A DNA stretch of 64,000 bases from Rurimicrobium sp040387755 (GCA_040387755.1 JAZKDB010000002.1:806001-870000); one strand, 5' to 3'. Positions 45,755-55,077 are shown, numbered from the stretch's first letter. Notes: generated by a model not told the origin, from the letters alone. Made by a program: numbers and translations.

Positions 45755-46501
45755 ATGGACCAAAATCAAAAATACATAGCACTCGTAACCGGAGGAACCG
45801 GTGGCTTGGGAACAGCCATTTGCAAGCGCCTGAGCAACGATGGATTCCATGTAGTCACCAGTTATAACAACGCAGCCAAAGCAGAAAAATGGCAGCAAAG
45901 CATGCAGGCCGAAGGATACAATATTGATATGTATCATGTAGATGTAAGCGACTATGCCTCTGTAGAAAAAATGGTAGCTGAAGTGGAACAAAGTCTGGGG
46001 CCAATAGATATACTGGTAAACAATGCAGGTATCACCAGAGATGGTCAATTTCGAAAAATGACAGTAGAGAATTGGGATGCTGTGCTCAAAACTAATTTGT
46101 ACAGTGTGTTTAATTGTACCCGTAATGTTATCAATCAGATGTGCGACCGCAACTATGGCCGCATTATCAATATCTCTTCCGTAAACGGACAGAGAGGGCA
46201 ATTTGGTCAGGCCAATTATTCTGCTGCTAAAGCCGGTATGCATGGCTTTACCAAAACACTGGCTATGGAAGTAGCCCGCAAAGGGATAACTGTAAATACC
46301 ATTTCTCCGGGATACATCGCTACTGATATGGTAATGGCAGTACCTGAAGAAATACGCAATAAAATTGTTGCCGAAATACCCATCGGACGAATGGGTGGTA
46401 CTGAAGAAATCGCGCATTTGGTATCCTTTCTGGCCAGTAAAGAAGCCAGCTTTATCACAGGAGCCAATTATGCTATTAATGGTGGCCAACACGTCTATTA
46501 A
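45755..46501 (+). CDS. phaB: Acetoacetyl-CoA reductase type short-chain dehydrogenase (PhaB-like)
   Basis: 248 residues. NAD(P) motif TGGTGGLG, NNAG (residues about 88-91), catalytic Ser-Tyr-Lys seen in INISSVNGQ and YSAAKAG, and PGYIATDMV. The details (FRKMT after the NAG motif and NWDAVLKTNLYSVFN) match acetoacetyl-CoA reductases that make 3-hydroxybutyryl-CoA for polyhydroxybutyrate, more than FabG. No phaC or phaA lies in the window, so a general 3-oxoacyl reductase remains possible. Strong terminator follows. Confidence 0.82.
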   Translation: MDQNQKYIALVTGGTGGLGTAICKRLSNDGFHVVTSYNNAAKAEKWQQSMQAEGYNIDMYHVDVSDYASVEKMVAEVEQSLGPIDILVNNAGITRDGQFRKMTVENWDAVLKTNLYSVFNCTRNVINQMCDRNYGRIINISSVNGQRGQFGQANYSAAKAGMHGFTKTLAMEVARKGITVNTISPGYIATDMVMAVPEEIRNKIVAEIPIGRMGGTEEIAHLVSFLASKEASFITGANYAINGGQHVY

Positions 46502-46520
46502 AAGACATTCTTTCGTAAAA

Positions 46521-46552
46521 AATCCTCTTCACCGTTCGAAGAGGATTTTTTA
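46521..46552 (+). terminator. Terminator of the phaB-like gene
   Basis: Ten-bp perfect stem AATCCTCTTC with GAAGAGGATT, loop ACCGTTC, then T-run. Confidence 0.85.
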
Positions 46553-46609
46553 TTTTCATAATTCTGGAATAGAATTGCAAATCCTTATCCCTGATTCTAT
46601 TTAAATACC

Positions 46610-47530
46610 ATGAAACTAAAATCGGCAATCCTCCTCCTGCTGTTGCTTTACTCCTGTATGGGCACCAAAGCACAAAGCGATAGCAGCACTACAATTAAAC
46701 ACAAGGACAGCATCAATTACAAAAGAATCTGGACTGTAGCAGGCACAGAAACTGCGCTATGGACAGGCTCGATGGCCTATTTGCAATTTGTATGGTACAA
46801 AGATGCCAAACGGGTGCCATTTGAATTTTACAATGATAGTAAAGGCTATCTGCAGGTAGATAAATTTGGGCACATGTATGGCTCCTATCTTGAAAGCTAC
46901 ATTGGCTATCACTCATTGCGTTGGGCAGGATTGTCTAAAAAGAAAGCATTGATATATGGTGGCACACTGGGTATCCTTTTACAAACTCCTATTGAAGTCT
47001 GGGACGGTATGTATGAAGAATGGGGCTTTTCGTGGAGTGATATGGCAGCCAATACTGTAGGCAGTGCTTTTGTAATAGGTCAGGAATTGCTATGGGATGA
47101 ACAAAAAATCAAGTATAAATTTTCCTTCTCCCCCTCACCTTATGCTAAAGTGGCCAATGGATATCTGGGTAAAGGTTTTGGGCAATTATTCAACGATTAT
47201 AACGGGCATACTTATTGGCTGAGCACAGGCATCAACAACATAATACCCAATAAAATACTACCTGAATGGCTCAATATTGCAGCAGGTTATAGTGCCAATG
47301 GAATGATCGGCGAATTTGAGAATCTACATAGCTATTATGGCGTAAAAATACCTGAATACCAACGCTACAGACAATACCTATTATCGCTGGATATAGACTG
47401 GACGAAAATCAAAACCAACAACCGAATTCTCAAGACTTTATTTCAGGGAATGTTTATGGTCAAACTCCCCTTCCCTGCCATTGAGATAAACGGACTGGGG
47501 CAAGTGAAAGGGCATTGGTTGTATTATTGA
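46610..47530 (+). CDS. DUF2279 (YfiM-like) protein
   Basis: 306 residues with a signal peptide; a lipobox-like YSCM lies near residue 15, so it may be a lipoprotein, though signal peptidase I cleavage after KAQ is also possible. DUF2279 marks: VDKFGHMYGSYLESY and SDMAANTVGSAFVIGQ, with the conserved His in a helical region. Found in envelopes of Gram-negative bacteria; role unknown. Convergent with the next gene. Confidence 0.8.
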   Translation: MKLKSAILLLLLLYSCMGTKAQSDSSTTIKHKDSINYKRIWTVAGTETALWTGSMAYLQFVWYKDAKRVPFEFYNDSKGYLQVDKFGHMYGSYLESYIGYHSLRWAGLSKKKALIYGGTLGILLQTPIEVWDGMYEEWGFSWSDMAANTVGSAFVIGQELLWDEQKIKYKFSFSPSPYAKVANGYLGKGFGQLFNDYNGHTYWLSTGINNIIPNKILPEWLNIAAGYSANGMIGEFENLHSYYGVKIPEYQRYRQYLLSLDIDWTKIKTNNRILKTLFQGMFMVKLPFPAIEINGLGQVKGHWLYY

Positions 47531-47539
47531 TAAAATACG

Positions 47540-47827
47540 TTAGCTGCGCAAAAACAAATAAATGAGGATAATGAGCGCTACTGCTGTAATCAAACCTATA
47601 CGCAGACTACTGTATAAAATCTGCTTGCCAGACCACTTTGGCGACTTTTGATTGATGATGGTTTTAATAACAAATGAAAAAGCAAAAGCGGCGAAGAATA
47701 ATAAAGCAAAGCCCGCAGTAAAATAAGAGAACATAGCAGCACCAATAGCTTTCTCTGTTCCCTGAGCTTTTGCACTATTCCAACAAGAGCCGGCCGCAAT
47801 AAACATTACCAACCATTTTTGTTTCAT
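47540..47827 (-). CDS. Small membrane protein
   Basis: 95 residues: a possible signal peptide (to SAKAQ, residue 22) and two further membrane helices (about 31-53 and 74-92). No recognisable family. It follows the TraB/GumN gene by 52 bases on the same strand. Function unknown. Confidence 0.6.
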   Translation of the reverse strand: MKQKWLVMFIAAGSCWNSAKAQGTEKAIGAAMFSYFTAGFALLFFAAFAFSFVIKTIINQKSPKWSGKQILYSSLRIGLITAVALIILIYLFLRS

Positions 47828-47879
47828 ACAATGTTTATGACTTTTAAAATAACAAGAGAAAAAGCAAATATCTGCATTA

Positions 47880-48764
47880 CTATTTTACCGCCTCTACCTT
47901 ATAGCCGGCATTTCGCAGCAATTGAAGCAAACCATAAACATGGCCTGCACCCACAGCAAAAAAAGTAGATTTTTCATTCATCATTTTCATCATCGGATTC
48001 ATCCATTTCTTGTTGCGGTTATCAATCATTACCGCTCCGTCCATACCACTTTCAGAAGTAGATTTGACAATCATTTTATTAAGCAGGTTAAGGTCTTGCT
48101 TTTTGTATGCTGCTACCAATTCGTTGGCATCTGTTTCATCACTTTTCTCTCCTTTTGCTATTCGTATCATCTGACTGATGATACTGTCTGTAGGTATGGA
48201 TTCCATCACTTCCATTTGTTCGGCAACAGTTTCCAGGCCAACAATTTTGTTGCTTTTCTGTTTAGCTTTCTCTGCAAGTTTTAATTCGTATGAAACAGTT
48301 TCTTTGCACGGCCCTTTTACCAAACCTATGCTATAAATCATATATAGCGCTACAGGTTTCATCCGTTCTACAATTTCCATACTTTGCCCCAAAGAGTCTT
48401 CGATATATTTTTTGACCAGTTGATAATCTGCCTCATTAGAAAAATAATCCCGTAATGTACCTCCAGTAAAATCCATCATCAGGGCTGCAGTCTCCATAGA
48501 CAATGCATTATTGCTGATGTCCATTTCCACACATAATTGGCTTGTCTGATCAAAAGATTTTTGCATAGCAGCAGACCAAAAATAATCCTGCTCGCAGATG
48601 ACATGAATAGTACCAAACAGGTAAGAAGGCTGAGCAACACCCTCTTTACTTATTTTCCATAGCAGTGAATTATCATTCTTTGCTGTACCGGCTTTTGCCC
48701 AAAGTGGCAGGCAAAAAAGCATTACAGCCATACTCCATAAAGAAATGCTGAATATTTTTTTCAT
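47880..48764 (-). CDS. TraB/GumN family protein
   Basis: 294 residues from ATG 48764; the longer frame to 48806 would overlap the ZIP gene and is rejected. Signal peptide, then PSYLFGTIHVICEQ, GLETVAEQMEVMESIP and the C-terminal GAGHVYGLLQLLRNAGY, all typical. The fold is linked to TIKI and erythromycin-esterase-like metalloproteases; the two GxxH/ GH motifs are kept. Substrate unknown. Sixteen bases after the ZIP gene, so cotranscribed; metal use by both is suggestive. Confidence 0.85.
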   Translation of the reverse strand: MKKIFSISLWSMAVMLFCLPLWAKAGTAKNDNSLLWKISKEGVAQPSYLFGTIHVICEQDYFWSAAMQKSFDQTSQLCVEMDISNNALSMETAALMMDFTGGTLRDYFSNEADYQLVKKYIEDSLGQSMEIVERMKPVALYMIYSIGLVKGPCKETVSYELKLAEKAKQKSNKIVGLETVAEQMEVMESIPTDSIISQMIRIAKGEKSDETDANELVAAYKKQDLNLLNKMIVKSTSESGMDGAVMIDNRNKKWMNPMMKMMNEKSTFFAVGAGHVYGLLQLLRNAGYKVEAVK

Positions 48765-48780
48765 AAGAAAAAGAAGATTT

Positions 48781-49512
48781 TTAGTGTAACAATAGTGTTG
48801 CAGCACTGAGTGCTACACCCAGTACTATGGCTATTATTTTTTGATTGGTCAGCGTATGTTGCTTGGTTCCACTCTCGTAAAATATGGTGGTAGCAATATG
48901 AATAAATGCACCGGCAACTACCGGGATAACAATACCCAGTATATTAGAAACAGCAAAGTACTTGGCTCCCAGATAAGAGGCCAATACACTGGCAACTGGA
49001 GTAAGTAAGGCAAACAATAAAAGTAAGCCCCAGGATTTAATACCCCTACCATTGGTTGCACGAATCATGGTAGCCACAATAACTATCTCAGGCAATTTGT
49101 GCGTTGCAACAGCAAAATACAAAGAGATATCCGTTTGGGGCATCCGGTAGTTAAAGCCTAGAGGGAAACCCTCCATCAGTGCATGTACACCCAAACCAGC
49201 CATTATGGAAACTAAAGGAATGTGATGGCTGTGACCATGTATGTGACTATGACCATGCTCTACCCCATGAGTAAATCTCTGTATCAACAATTGCAGGAAA
49301 AAGCCAATCAGAATATATAATCCTGCTTTGTGGCCTTGGTCTTCAATCGTCTCCGGAATTAGGTGAAGGAAAGTGATGCTCAACAAAAAAGAACCCGAAA
49401 ATGCCAAAAGCAAATGCATCTTTCTGTCGTCTACCAGACGGACACGCATGGCCAGTAAACCGGCGCCGAAAGTGACTAAAAAAAGTAAGATGTTAGGGGT
49501 CAGATGAGACAA
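48781..49512 (-). CDS. ZIP family metal transporter
   Basis: 243 residues, seven or eight membrane helices. The variable loop between helices 3 and 4 is His-rich (HGVEHGHSHIHGHSHH); helix 4 has GLGVHALMEGFPLG and helix 5 ATHKLPEIVIV, the metal-transport signature. Probably zinc or another divalent metal into the cytoplasm. The frame opens with a TTG at 49512; no in-frame ATG precedes the first helix. Followed by the TraB/GumN gene. Confidence 0.87.
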   Translation of the reverse strand: MSHLTPNILLFLVTFGAGLLAMRVRLVDDRKMHLLLAFSGSFLLSITFLHLIPETIEDQGHKAGLYILIGFFLQLLIQRFTHGVEHGHSHIHGHSHHIPLVSIMAGLGVHALMEGFPLGFNYRMPQTDISLYFAVATHKLPEIVIVATMIRATNGRGIKSWGLLLLFALLTPVASVLASYLGAKYFAVSNILGIVIPVVAGAFIHIATTIFYESGTKQHTLTNQKIIAIVLGVALSAATLLLH

Positions 49513-49576
49513 AACAGAACTAGATTATTTTAAAAATCAGGCAGCAAAGGTAATAGAATAGCCTGTATATAAATAC

Positions 49577-49612
49577 AAAAAAGCGTATCGTGAAATTACG
49601 ATACGCTTTTTT
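49577..49612 (-). terminator. Terminator of mdh
   Basis: Fifteen-bp perfect stem whose core is AGCGTATCGT with ACGATACGCT, six-base loop GAAATT, T-run in both directions, 20 bases past the mdh stop. Confidence 0.88.
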
Positions 49613-49632
49613 AACTATTCTTAAATTAAAAA

Positions 49633-50562
49633 CTATAGAGTCTCCAATACTGCGTTCATATTACGAACAGCTTCTGCAGACTTGTTGAATTCTGCCTGTT
49701 CAGCGTCATTCAATTTGTAGTCGATGATTTTTTCCCAACCATTGCTGCCAATTACCACAGGTACTCCAAGGCAAATGTCTTTCTGGCCATATTCGCCATC
49801 AAGCGCAACACAACAAGGGAATACTTTCTTCTGGTTGCGTACGATACTTTCAACCAAAGCAGCTCCGGCAGCACCAGGTGCGTACCATGCAGAAGTTCCT
49901 AATAATTTAGTCAATGTAGCACCACCCACCATAGTGTCAGCAGCTACTTGCTTCAATTGTTCTTCGTTCAGGAAGTTTGAAACAGGAGTACCATTCAAAG
50001 TAGCCAAACGGGTCAAAGGAATCATTGTAGTATCACCATGACCGCCAATAACTGTTGCGTGCAAATCGCTCTGAGAGCAATTCAATGCTTTTTGCAAATA
50101 GGTTTTGAAACGTGCACTGTCTAAGATACCGCCCATACCAATTACGCGGTTTTTGGGTAAACCTGTAGCTTTTAATGCCAAATAAGTCATCGTATCCATT
50201 GGGTTTGAAATCACCACAATAATAGCGTCAGGAGAATGAGCCAATAAATTCTTAGCTACATCTTCTACAATTTTCGCATTGGTACCAATCAGTTCTTCGC
50301 GGGTCATACCTGGCTTACGTGGAATACCAGAAGTAATCACACAAACAGCAGAACCTGCAGTTTTACTGTAATCTCCTGTAACACCCGTAATGCGAGTATT
50401 GAAACCCAAAAGAGAAGCTGTTTGGGTAAGATCAAGAGCTTTACCTTCTGCAAAACCTTCTTTGATGTCTACTAATACTAATTCTTCAGCGATTTCTCTT
50501 CTTACGATGTTGTCGGCACAGGTAGCGCCTACTGCGCCGGCACCTACTACGGTTACTTTCAT
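49633..50562 (-). CDS. mdh: Malate dehydrogenase (LDH-like type)
   Basis: 309 residues. NAD motif VGAGAVGATCADNI, ISNPMDTMTYLAL, GMGGILDSARF and the catalytic His in VIGGHGDTTMIPL. The Arg/Met pattern around MTREEL and NPMD fits malate rather than lactate. It oxidises malate to oxaloacetate in the TCA cycle. Monocistronic with a consensus promoter and a strong terminator. Confidence 0.95.
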   Translation of the reverse strand: MKVTVVGAGAVGATCADNIVRREIAEELVLVDIKEGFAEGKALDLTQTASLLGFNTRITGVTGDYSKTAGSAVCVITSGIPRKPGMTREELIGTNAKIVEDVAKNLLAHSPDAIIVVISNPMDTMTYLALKATGLPKNRVIGMGGILDSARFKTYLQKALNCSQSDLHATVIGGHGDTTMIPLTRLATLNGTPVSNFLNEEQLKQVAADTMVGGATLTKLLGTSAWYAPGAAGAALVESIVRNQKKVFPCCVALDGEYGQKDICLGVPVVIGSNGWEKIIDYKLNDAEQAEFNKSAEAVRNMNAVLETL

Positions 50563-50615
50563 TGTTTTGTTTATTTTTTTATTAAAGTGATTAAATAGAT
50601 AGCTTTTTTGCGTTG

Positions 50616-50645
50616 CAAATGTAGTGGTTTTGTATAATGCAACAA
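50616..50645 (-). promoter_or_regulatory. Promoter of mdh
   Basis: Minus strand: TTG (complement of 50643-50645), 19-base spacer, TACATTTG (complement of 50616-50623), 53 bases before the start. Confidence 0.7.
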
Positions 50646-50760
50646 GTGAAAACTATACTATTTGAACATGATTTTCCTCATAGTTGACAATTGAATTCCG
50701 GAATAGCTCAAATCAAATACACTATTTTTGAACTTTCAATAACTTAGAATCTCTCTTTTC

Positions 50761-51123
50761 ATGAAAAATAGTTTAGTACTGAGTAGTTTTTGTCTGGTTT
50801 TGCTGGCCGGATTTACTGGTTCCTGCAGCAGGAAAGTGATGAAACAAAACAATGCTGCCCCGGATTGTATCAATAGTAAAATTGCTGAACTCAGTAAAGG
50901 TGGCTGGGGCTGCGAAACGGGTGAATCCATCAAGCAGTATACTTTTCAGAATAAAACTGTTTATGTATTAGAGCCCGGTACTTGTGGCAACGATATGGCG
51001 GTTTATGTTCTGGATGCAAATTGCAAAGACATGGGCTTTCTGGGCGGAATTATGGGTAATACCAAAATCAATGGAGAAGAATTTGCTAATGCAGTTTATG
51101 TAAAAACGGTGTGGAGTAATTAA
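50761..51123 (+). CDS. Small Cys-containing lipoprotein (DUF6970-like)
   Basis: 120 residues with a lipoprotein signal, cysteine in TGSCSRK. The mature part has five Cys (in DCINSKI, GWGCETGE, PGTCGNDM, ANCKDMG) and a pattern of DCI, YTFQNKTVYVL, LDANC and FLGGIMGN like DUF6970. Function unknown. Probably periplasmic face of the outer membrane. Lies between the mdh promoter and sucC on its own. Confidence 0.6.
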   Translation: MKNSLVLSSFCLVLLAGFTGSCSRKVMKQNNAAPDCINSKIAELSKGGWGCETGESIKQYTFQNKTVYVLEPGTCGNDMAVYVLDANCKDMGFLGGIMGNTKINGEEFANAVYVKTVWSN

Positions 51124-51174
51124 TAGAGATAAAATACCCTGTTAATTGAAGAAAAGTCTAAAGAATAATACTTA

Positions 51175-51215
51175 CCCTGACGGTGTTCATCGACTTAGCT
51201 CAGGATAAACTGCAA
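51175..51215. repeat. Relic of a dispersed CTCAGGATAAACT-type repeat
   Basis: GTTCATCGACTTAGCTCAGG followed by ATAAACT, a wording seen repeatedly in environmental genomes as an intergenic repeat. Single degraded copy here. Confidence 0.4.
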
Positions 51216-51260
51216 CGGATGTTCAAAAATTGAAGCAAAAGCCGACTTACATCGATAAAA

Positions 51261-51293
51261 AAAACCGTCAGAAGCAAATCTGACGGTTTTACT
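51261..51293 (-). terminator. Terminator of sucC
   Basis: Twelve-bp perfect stem AAAACCGTCAGA with TCTGACGGTTTT, loop AGCAAA; A-run on the left gives the T-run on the minus strand. Confidence 0.87.
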
Positions 51294-51310
51294 ATTTAAA
51301 GAATCGAAAT

Positions 51311-52534
51311 CTAGTTTTTACCTGCAATAGCGTCCTGAACCAATTGCGCTGCTTCGCTCAATTGGATGGCGCTTTGTACTTTAAGACCGGAGTTAACGAT
51401 TAATTCTTTCGCAACTTCGGCATTGGTACCTTGCAAACGAACAATGATTGGGATATTGATATTGCCCATATTGTTGTACGCTTCAATAACACCAGCCGCA
51501 ACACGGTCGCAACGAACAATACCACCAAAGATATTGATCAAAATTGCTTTAACGTTAGGGTCTTTCATGATGATGCGGAAACCAGCCTCAACAGTTTGTG
51601 CATTTGCTGTTCCACCTACATCCAGGAAGTTAGCTGGCTCACCACCTGCAAGTTTAATCATATCCATGGTAGCCATAGCCAATCCAGCACCATTTACCAT
51701 ACAACCCACGTTACCGTCAAGTTTTACATAGTTAAGGTTGAATTCGCCTGCTTCTACTTCGGTAGGATCTTCTTCAGATTTGTCACGCATATCTTTCAAA
51801 TCAGGATGACGCATCAAAGCATTGTCATCAAGGTCCATTTTACAGTCAACAGCAATGATTTTATCATCAGCGCTCTTGAACAATGGGTTGATCTCAATCA
51901 TTGAAGCATCTAAACCTACATATGCATTGTATAAATTGGTAACGAATTTTACCATGTTTTTAAACGCTTCGCCGCTCAAACCAAGGTTGAAAGCGATGTT
52001 GCGTGCCTGATAACCCTGCAGGCTCATATTGGGTGCAACCCACTCTTTAAAAATTCTGTCAGGAGTATTGTGTGCTACTTCTTCAATGTCCATACCGCCT
52101 TCGGTGCTGTACATGATGACGTTTTGTTTTTTGGTACGATCCAAAAGGATAGAAAGATAAAATTCTTTTCTGTCGCTTGGTCCATCATAGTACATATCCT
52201 GCGCAATCAGCAATTTGCTGACTTTTTTACCGGCAGCACCTGTCTGAATAGTCACCAATGTATTTCCAAGAATATTTTTCGCAACACGTTCTACATCTTC
52301 AGCGCTTTTTACAACGGCAACACCACTTTGTTCAGGCACTTCTACCATACGGCCTTTACCGCGTCCACCAGCGTGGATTTGAGCCTTTACCACCACAAAT
52401 TTACTTCCTGTTTCAGAAGCAATCTGGCTGTAAGCGTTCAATGCATCAGTAACGTTTGCTACTGCAATACCTTCTTGTGTAGGAACATTATAACGTTTTA
52501 ATAATTCCTTGGCTTGATATTCGTGTACGTTCAT
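51311..52534 (-). CDS. sucC: Succinate-CoA ligase, beta subunit
   Basis: 407 residues: ATP-grasp N-terminal part (MNVHEYQAKELLKRYNVP, VVKAQIHAGGRGKGR) and the CoA-ligase domain with IFGGIVRCDRVAAGV. It makes succinate and ATP or GTP from succinyl-CoA. sucD is not adjacent, so the alpha subunit is encoded elsewhere, as happens in Bacteroidota. Single gene with terminator. Confidence 0.95.
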   Translation of the reverse strand: MNVHEYQAKELLKRYNVPTQEGIAVANVTDALNAYSQIASETGSKFVVVKAQIHAGGRGKGRMVEVPEQSGVAVVKSAEDVERVAKNILGNTLVTIQTGAAGKKVSKLLIAQDMYYDGPSDRKEFYLSILLDRTKKQNVIMYSTEGGMDIEEVAHNTPDRIFKEWVAPNMSLQGYQARNIAFNLGLSGEAFKNMVKFVTNLYNAYVGLDASMIEINPLFKSADDKIIAVDCKMDLDDNALMRHPDLKDMRDKSEEDPTEVEAGEFNLNYVKLDGNVGCMVNGAGLAMATMDMIKLAGGEPANFLDVGGTANAQTVEAGFRIIMKDPNVKAILINIFGGIVRCDRVAAGVIEAYNNMGNINIPIIVRLQGTNAEVAKELIVNSGLKVQSAIQLSEAAQLVQDAIAGKN

Positions 52535-52623
52535 TATTTCAGAAAAATTTTGTGCGAAGTTAAAAGAATAATCTGTTTTTTTAGTTTTTATAAAAAAAGG
52601 TAATGCTGCAATATATATTTAGA

Positions 52624-52764
52624 TTATTTAAATAAATTATTGGATCCGCGCTCTTCCATTCCACAACCACAGCCACGAGGTTTTTTTGCAGTGGCGCAGG
52701 ATTGCATGGCCAATATTGATATCAGAGCAATGAGATAAAAGAGCAGGCGGGGATGATACGGCAT
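52624..52764 (-). CDS. Very small lipoprotein with CGCG motif
   Basis: 46 residues from ATG 52764: a hydrophobic signal with lipobox MQSC, then TAKKPRGCGCGMEERGSNNLFK. The mature peptide is only about 26 residues. It lies 10 bases after the ExbB-type gene on the same strand. Small Gly/Cys-rich lipoproteins of this kind occur in the phylum without a known role. The clear signal and the operon position support it being a real gene. Confidence 0.6.
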   Translation of the reverse strand: MPYHPRLLFYLIALISILAMQSCATAKKPRGCGCGMEERGSNNLFK

Positions 52765-52774
52765 CTTAAAAAAA

Positions 52775-53470
52775 TTAAGATTTTGCCGGCTCCTGAAGAA
52801 TATCAATAAACTCTGCAGCAGCGATTTCCATTTTATTGACCATTTTGTTGATTTGGGCGTTCAGGTAATCATAAGCAACATGCGACAATAAGCCAATAAT
52901 CAAGCCGACAGCCGAAGTAACCATTTTGGTATAGATACCACCGGCAATCCCTTCAAGAGAGAAACCTTCGTGCTGGATATTAAAGAATAGGATAATCATA
53001 CCCGCAATGGTACCCAGAAAACCAAACATGGGTGCAATGCGTGAAATGGTATTCAATGCCGACATATTGCGCTCCAGCTGATACACTTCCAGTTTTCCTG
53101 CCGTTTCCATCGCCTTTTCTATGCTATCCACAGGCTTGCCGATACGATTTACTCCTTTTTCAATCATACGGGCAATAGGAGAATTGGTATTCTTACATTG
53201 AGCTTTTGCACCCTGAAGATTACCGGCAACAATCTGCTCGCGGATTCGGTTAATAAAATTTGAGTCGATGATAGCAGCATTTCGGATTGCAGTAAAACGT
53301 TCCCAAAAAATGTATACCATCGCTACAGAACATAATAATAAAGGTATCATAAGCAGTCCACCTTCCTTTAACAAGGCGAAAAGAGATAATTTTTCTTTTG
53401 CAGGAGTTGCTATTTCGGCAATTGCCTGAGCTGCTGTATCGGCCTGTAGTAATATTGTTTGTAATATCAT
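52775..53470 (-). CDS. MotA/TolQ/ExbB proton channel family protein
   Basis: 231 residues from ATG 53470 (a TTG at 53497 is rejected). Three membrane helices: MIPLLLCSVAMVYIFWERF, then the pair around IAPMFGFLGTIAGMIILFF and GGIYTKMVTSAVGLIIGL, with the conserved Thr and Gly of the proton path. It would power TonB-type transport or gliding-like motors. ExbD, which normally follows, is missing; only a tiny lipoprotein gene follows. The partner may be elsewhere. Confidence 0.88.
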   Translation of the reverse strand: MILQTILLQADTAAQAIAEIATPAKEKLSLFALLKEGGLLMIPLLLCSVAMVYIFWERFTAIRNAAIIDSNFINRIREQIVAGNLQGAKAQCKNTNSPIARMIEKGVNRIGKPVDSIEKAMETAGKLEVYQLERNMSALNTISRIAPMFGFLGTIAGMIILFFNIQHEGFSLEGIAGGIYTKMVTSAVGLIIGLLSHVAYDYLNAQINKMVNKMEIAAAEFIDILQEPAKS

Positions 53471-53673
53471 TCTATCCTTTTTTGTTGTGCTGGGCAAATA
53501 TATTTAAATGATGCTTCAAAAAATTTCTTTTTTGTTCACAGTCTAAAACAGTTTTTTGTCGATTCTAGTATATATAAAAACAAAATTGATTGCCCATTTA
53601 CCATTTTGGATAAAGAATTTTTACCTTCAGGCATTCACAAGATGATTAATCATCAGTAAATTCATTTGAAAGC

Positions 53674-55077
53674 ATGAAGATTTCTTTTCACGGGGCTGCC
53701 CGCACTGTTACCGGTTCAAAGCATATCATCCACCTCAAAAACGGCAAAAAAGTACTCCTTGATTGCGGACTTTTTCAAGGAATGGGCAAGGAAACCATTC
53801 ATCTCAATAAAGTGTTTGGTTTTCAGCCATCTGAACTTAGCTATGTTGTGATTTCGCATGCACATATTGACCATATTGGCTTATTGCCCCGACTGGTTGC
53901 AGAAGGTTATAAAGGGCCTATTTACCTTACCGATGCCACTGAAGATCTGGCAAAAATTATGCTCATTGACTCTGCAAAAATTCAGGAGTCGGATGTGATG
54001 CATATCAACAAACAAAGAGCTCGCGAAGGAAGAGAATTGATTGAGCCACTCTATACTTTAGAAGATGCCAACAATGTATTCCAATATTTCAAAGCTGTAC
54101 CTTATAATCTGCCCACACAAATAGACAAAGACATTGAATTATTGTATACAGACTCCGGGCATATATTAGGTAGCGCCTGTGTCAATCTAACCATAAAAGA
54201 AGAAGGCAAAACCAAGCGCATCACTTTTAGTGGCGACCTTGGCCGTTATCGAGATGTCATTCTGCGTTCTCCACAACCCTTCCCTCAGGCAGACATTATT
54301 CTTTTGGAAAGTACTTACGGAGATTCACTTCATGAGGATACCAAACCCATGATTGATGATTTACTTCGTTTTATTACCCATACCTGTATCGAGAAAAAAG
54401 GCAAATTGATTATACCTGCATTCAGTGTAGGGCGCACACAGGAGTTGTTGTATGCACTCAACAGGCTAGAAATGGAGCATCGCTTGCCCAAACTACCCTA
54501 TTATGTAGACAGCCCATTGTCTATAAAAGCCACCAATATTATCAAAGACCATCCCGAATGCTTTAATACTGCAGTGCAAAAAATGCTGAAACGAGATGAG
54601 GATGTGTTTGATTTCAAAGGGCTTCAATTTATTGAAAGTGCCGAAGAGTCTATGGCACTGAATGAGAATAAAGCACCCTGTGTGATTATTTCTGCATCAG
54701 GAATGGCAGAGGCCGGAAGGGTAAAACATCATATACTGCATAATGTAGAAAATACCCGTAGTACGATTCTGATAGTTGGATATTGCGAACCTCAATCTCT
54801 GGGTGCCAGATTGGCTGCAGGAAATTCTGAAGTCTCTATTTTCGGTAAAAGATTTCCGGTGAAGGCAGAAGTAGGAGTGATTAAAAGTATGAGTGCTCAT
54901 GGCGATTATGAGGATATGAGCCAATGGCTCTCCTGCCAGAATATAAATGAAGTAGAAAAAATCTTTTTGGTGCATGGCGAATACGATGTGCAGCAAAATT
55001 TCAAATCGAGATTAATCAGAAAAGGGTTTCGTGATGTAGAAATTCCTTATCAACATCAGGAAATAGGTATTGGATAA
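53674..55077 (+). CDS. MBL-fold beta-CASP RNA-processing type hydrolase
   Basis: 467 residues. The metallo-beta-lactamase part has ISHAHIDHIGLLPRL (HxHxDH), SGHILGSA and FSGDLGRY; the beta-CASP part follows with LESTYGD, IPAFSVGRTQELLY, ISASGMAEAGRVKHH and the C-terminal RMBL motif HGEYDV. These resemble eukaryotic/archaeal CPSF73-like nucleases and the bacterial YmfA-like group, so RNA cleavage is likely though not shown. Single gene, 176-base leader with nothing recognisable. Confidence 0.87.
   Translation: MKISFHGAARTVTGSKHIIHLKNGKKVLLDCGLFQGMGKETIHLNKVFGFQPSELSYVVISHAHIDHIGLLPRLVAEGYKGPIYLTDATEDLAKIMLIDSAKIQESDVMHINKQRAREGRELIEPLYTLEDANNVFQYFKAVPYNLPTQIDKDIELLYTDSGHILGSACVNLTIKEEGKTKRITFSGDLGRYRDVILRSPQPFPQADIILLESTYGDSLHEDTKPMIDDLLRFITHTCIEKKGKLIIPAFSVGRTQELLYALNRLEMEHRLPKLPYYVDSPLSIKATNIIKDHPECFNTAVQKMLKRDEDVFDFKGLQFIESAEESMALNENKAPCVIISASGMAEAGRVKHHILHNVENTRSTILIVGYCEPQSLGARLAAGNSEVSIFGKRFPVKAEVGVIKSMSAHGDYEDMSQWLSCQNINEVEKIFLVHGEYDVQQNFKSRLIRKGFRDVEIPYQHQEIGIG

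Noticed and set aside
45749..46492. A 247-residue antisense ORF opposite the phaB-like gene
   Set aside because: The opposite strand has all SDR motifs; the antisense frame has no family, no signal and odd composition.
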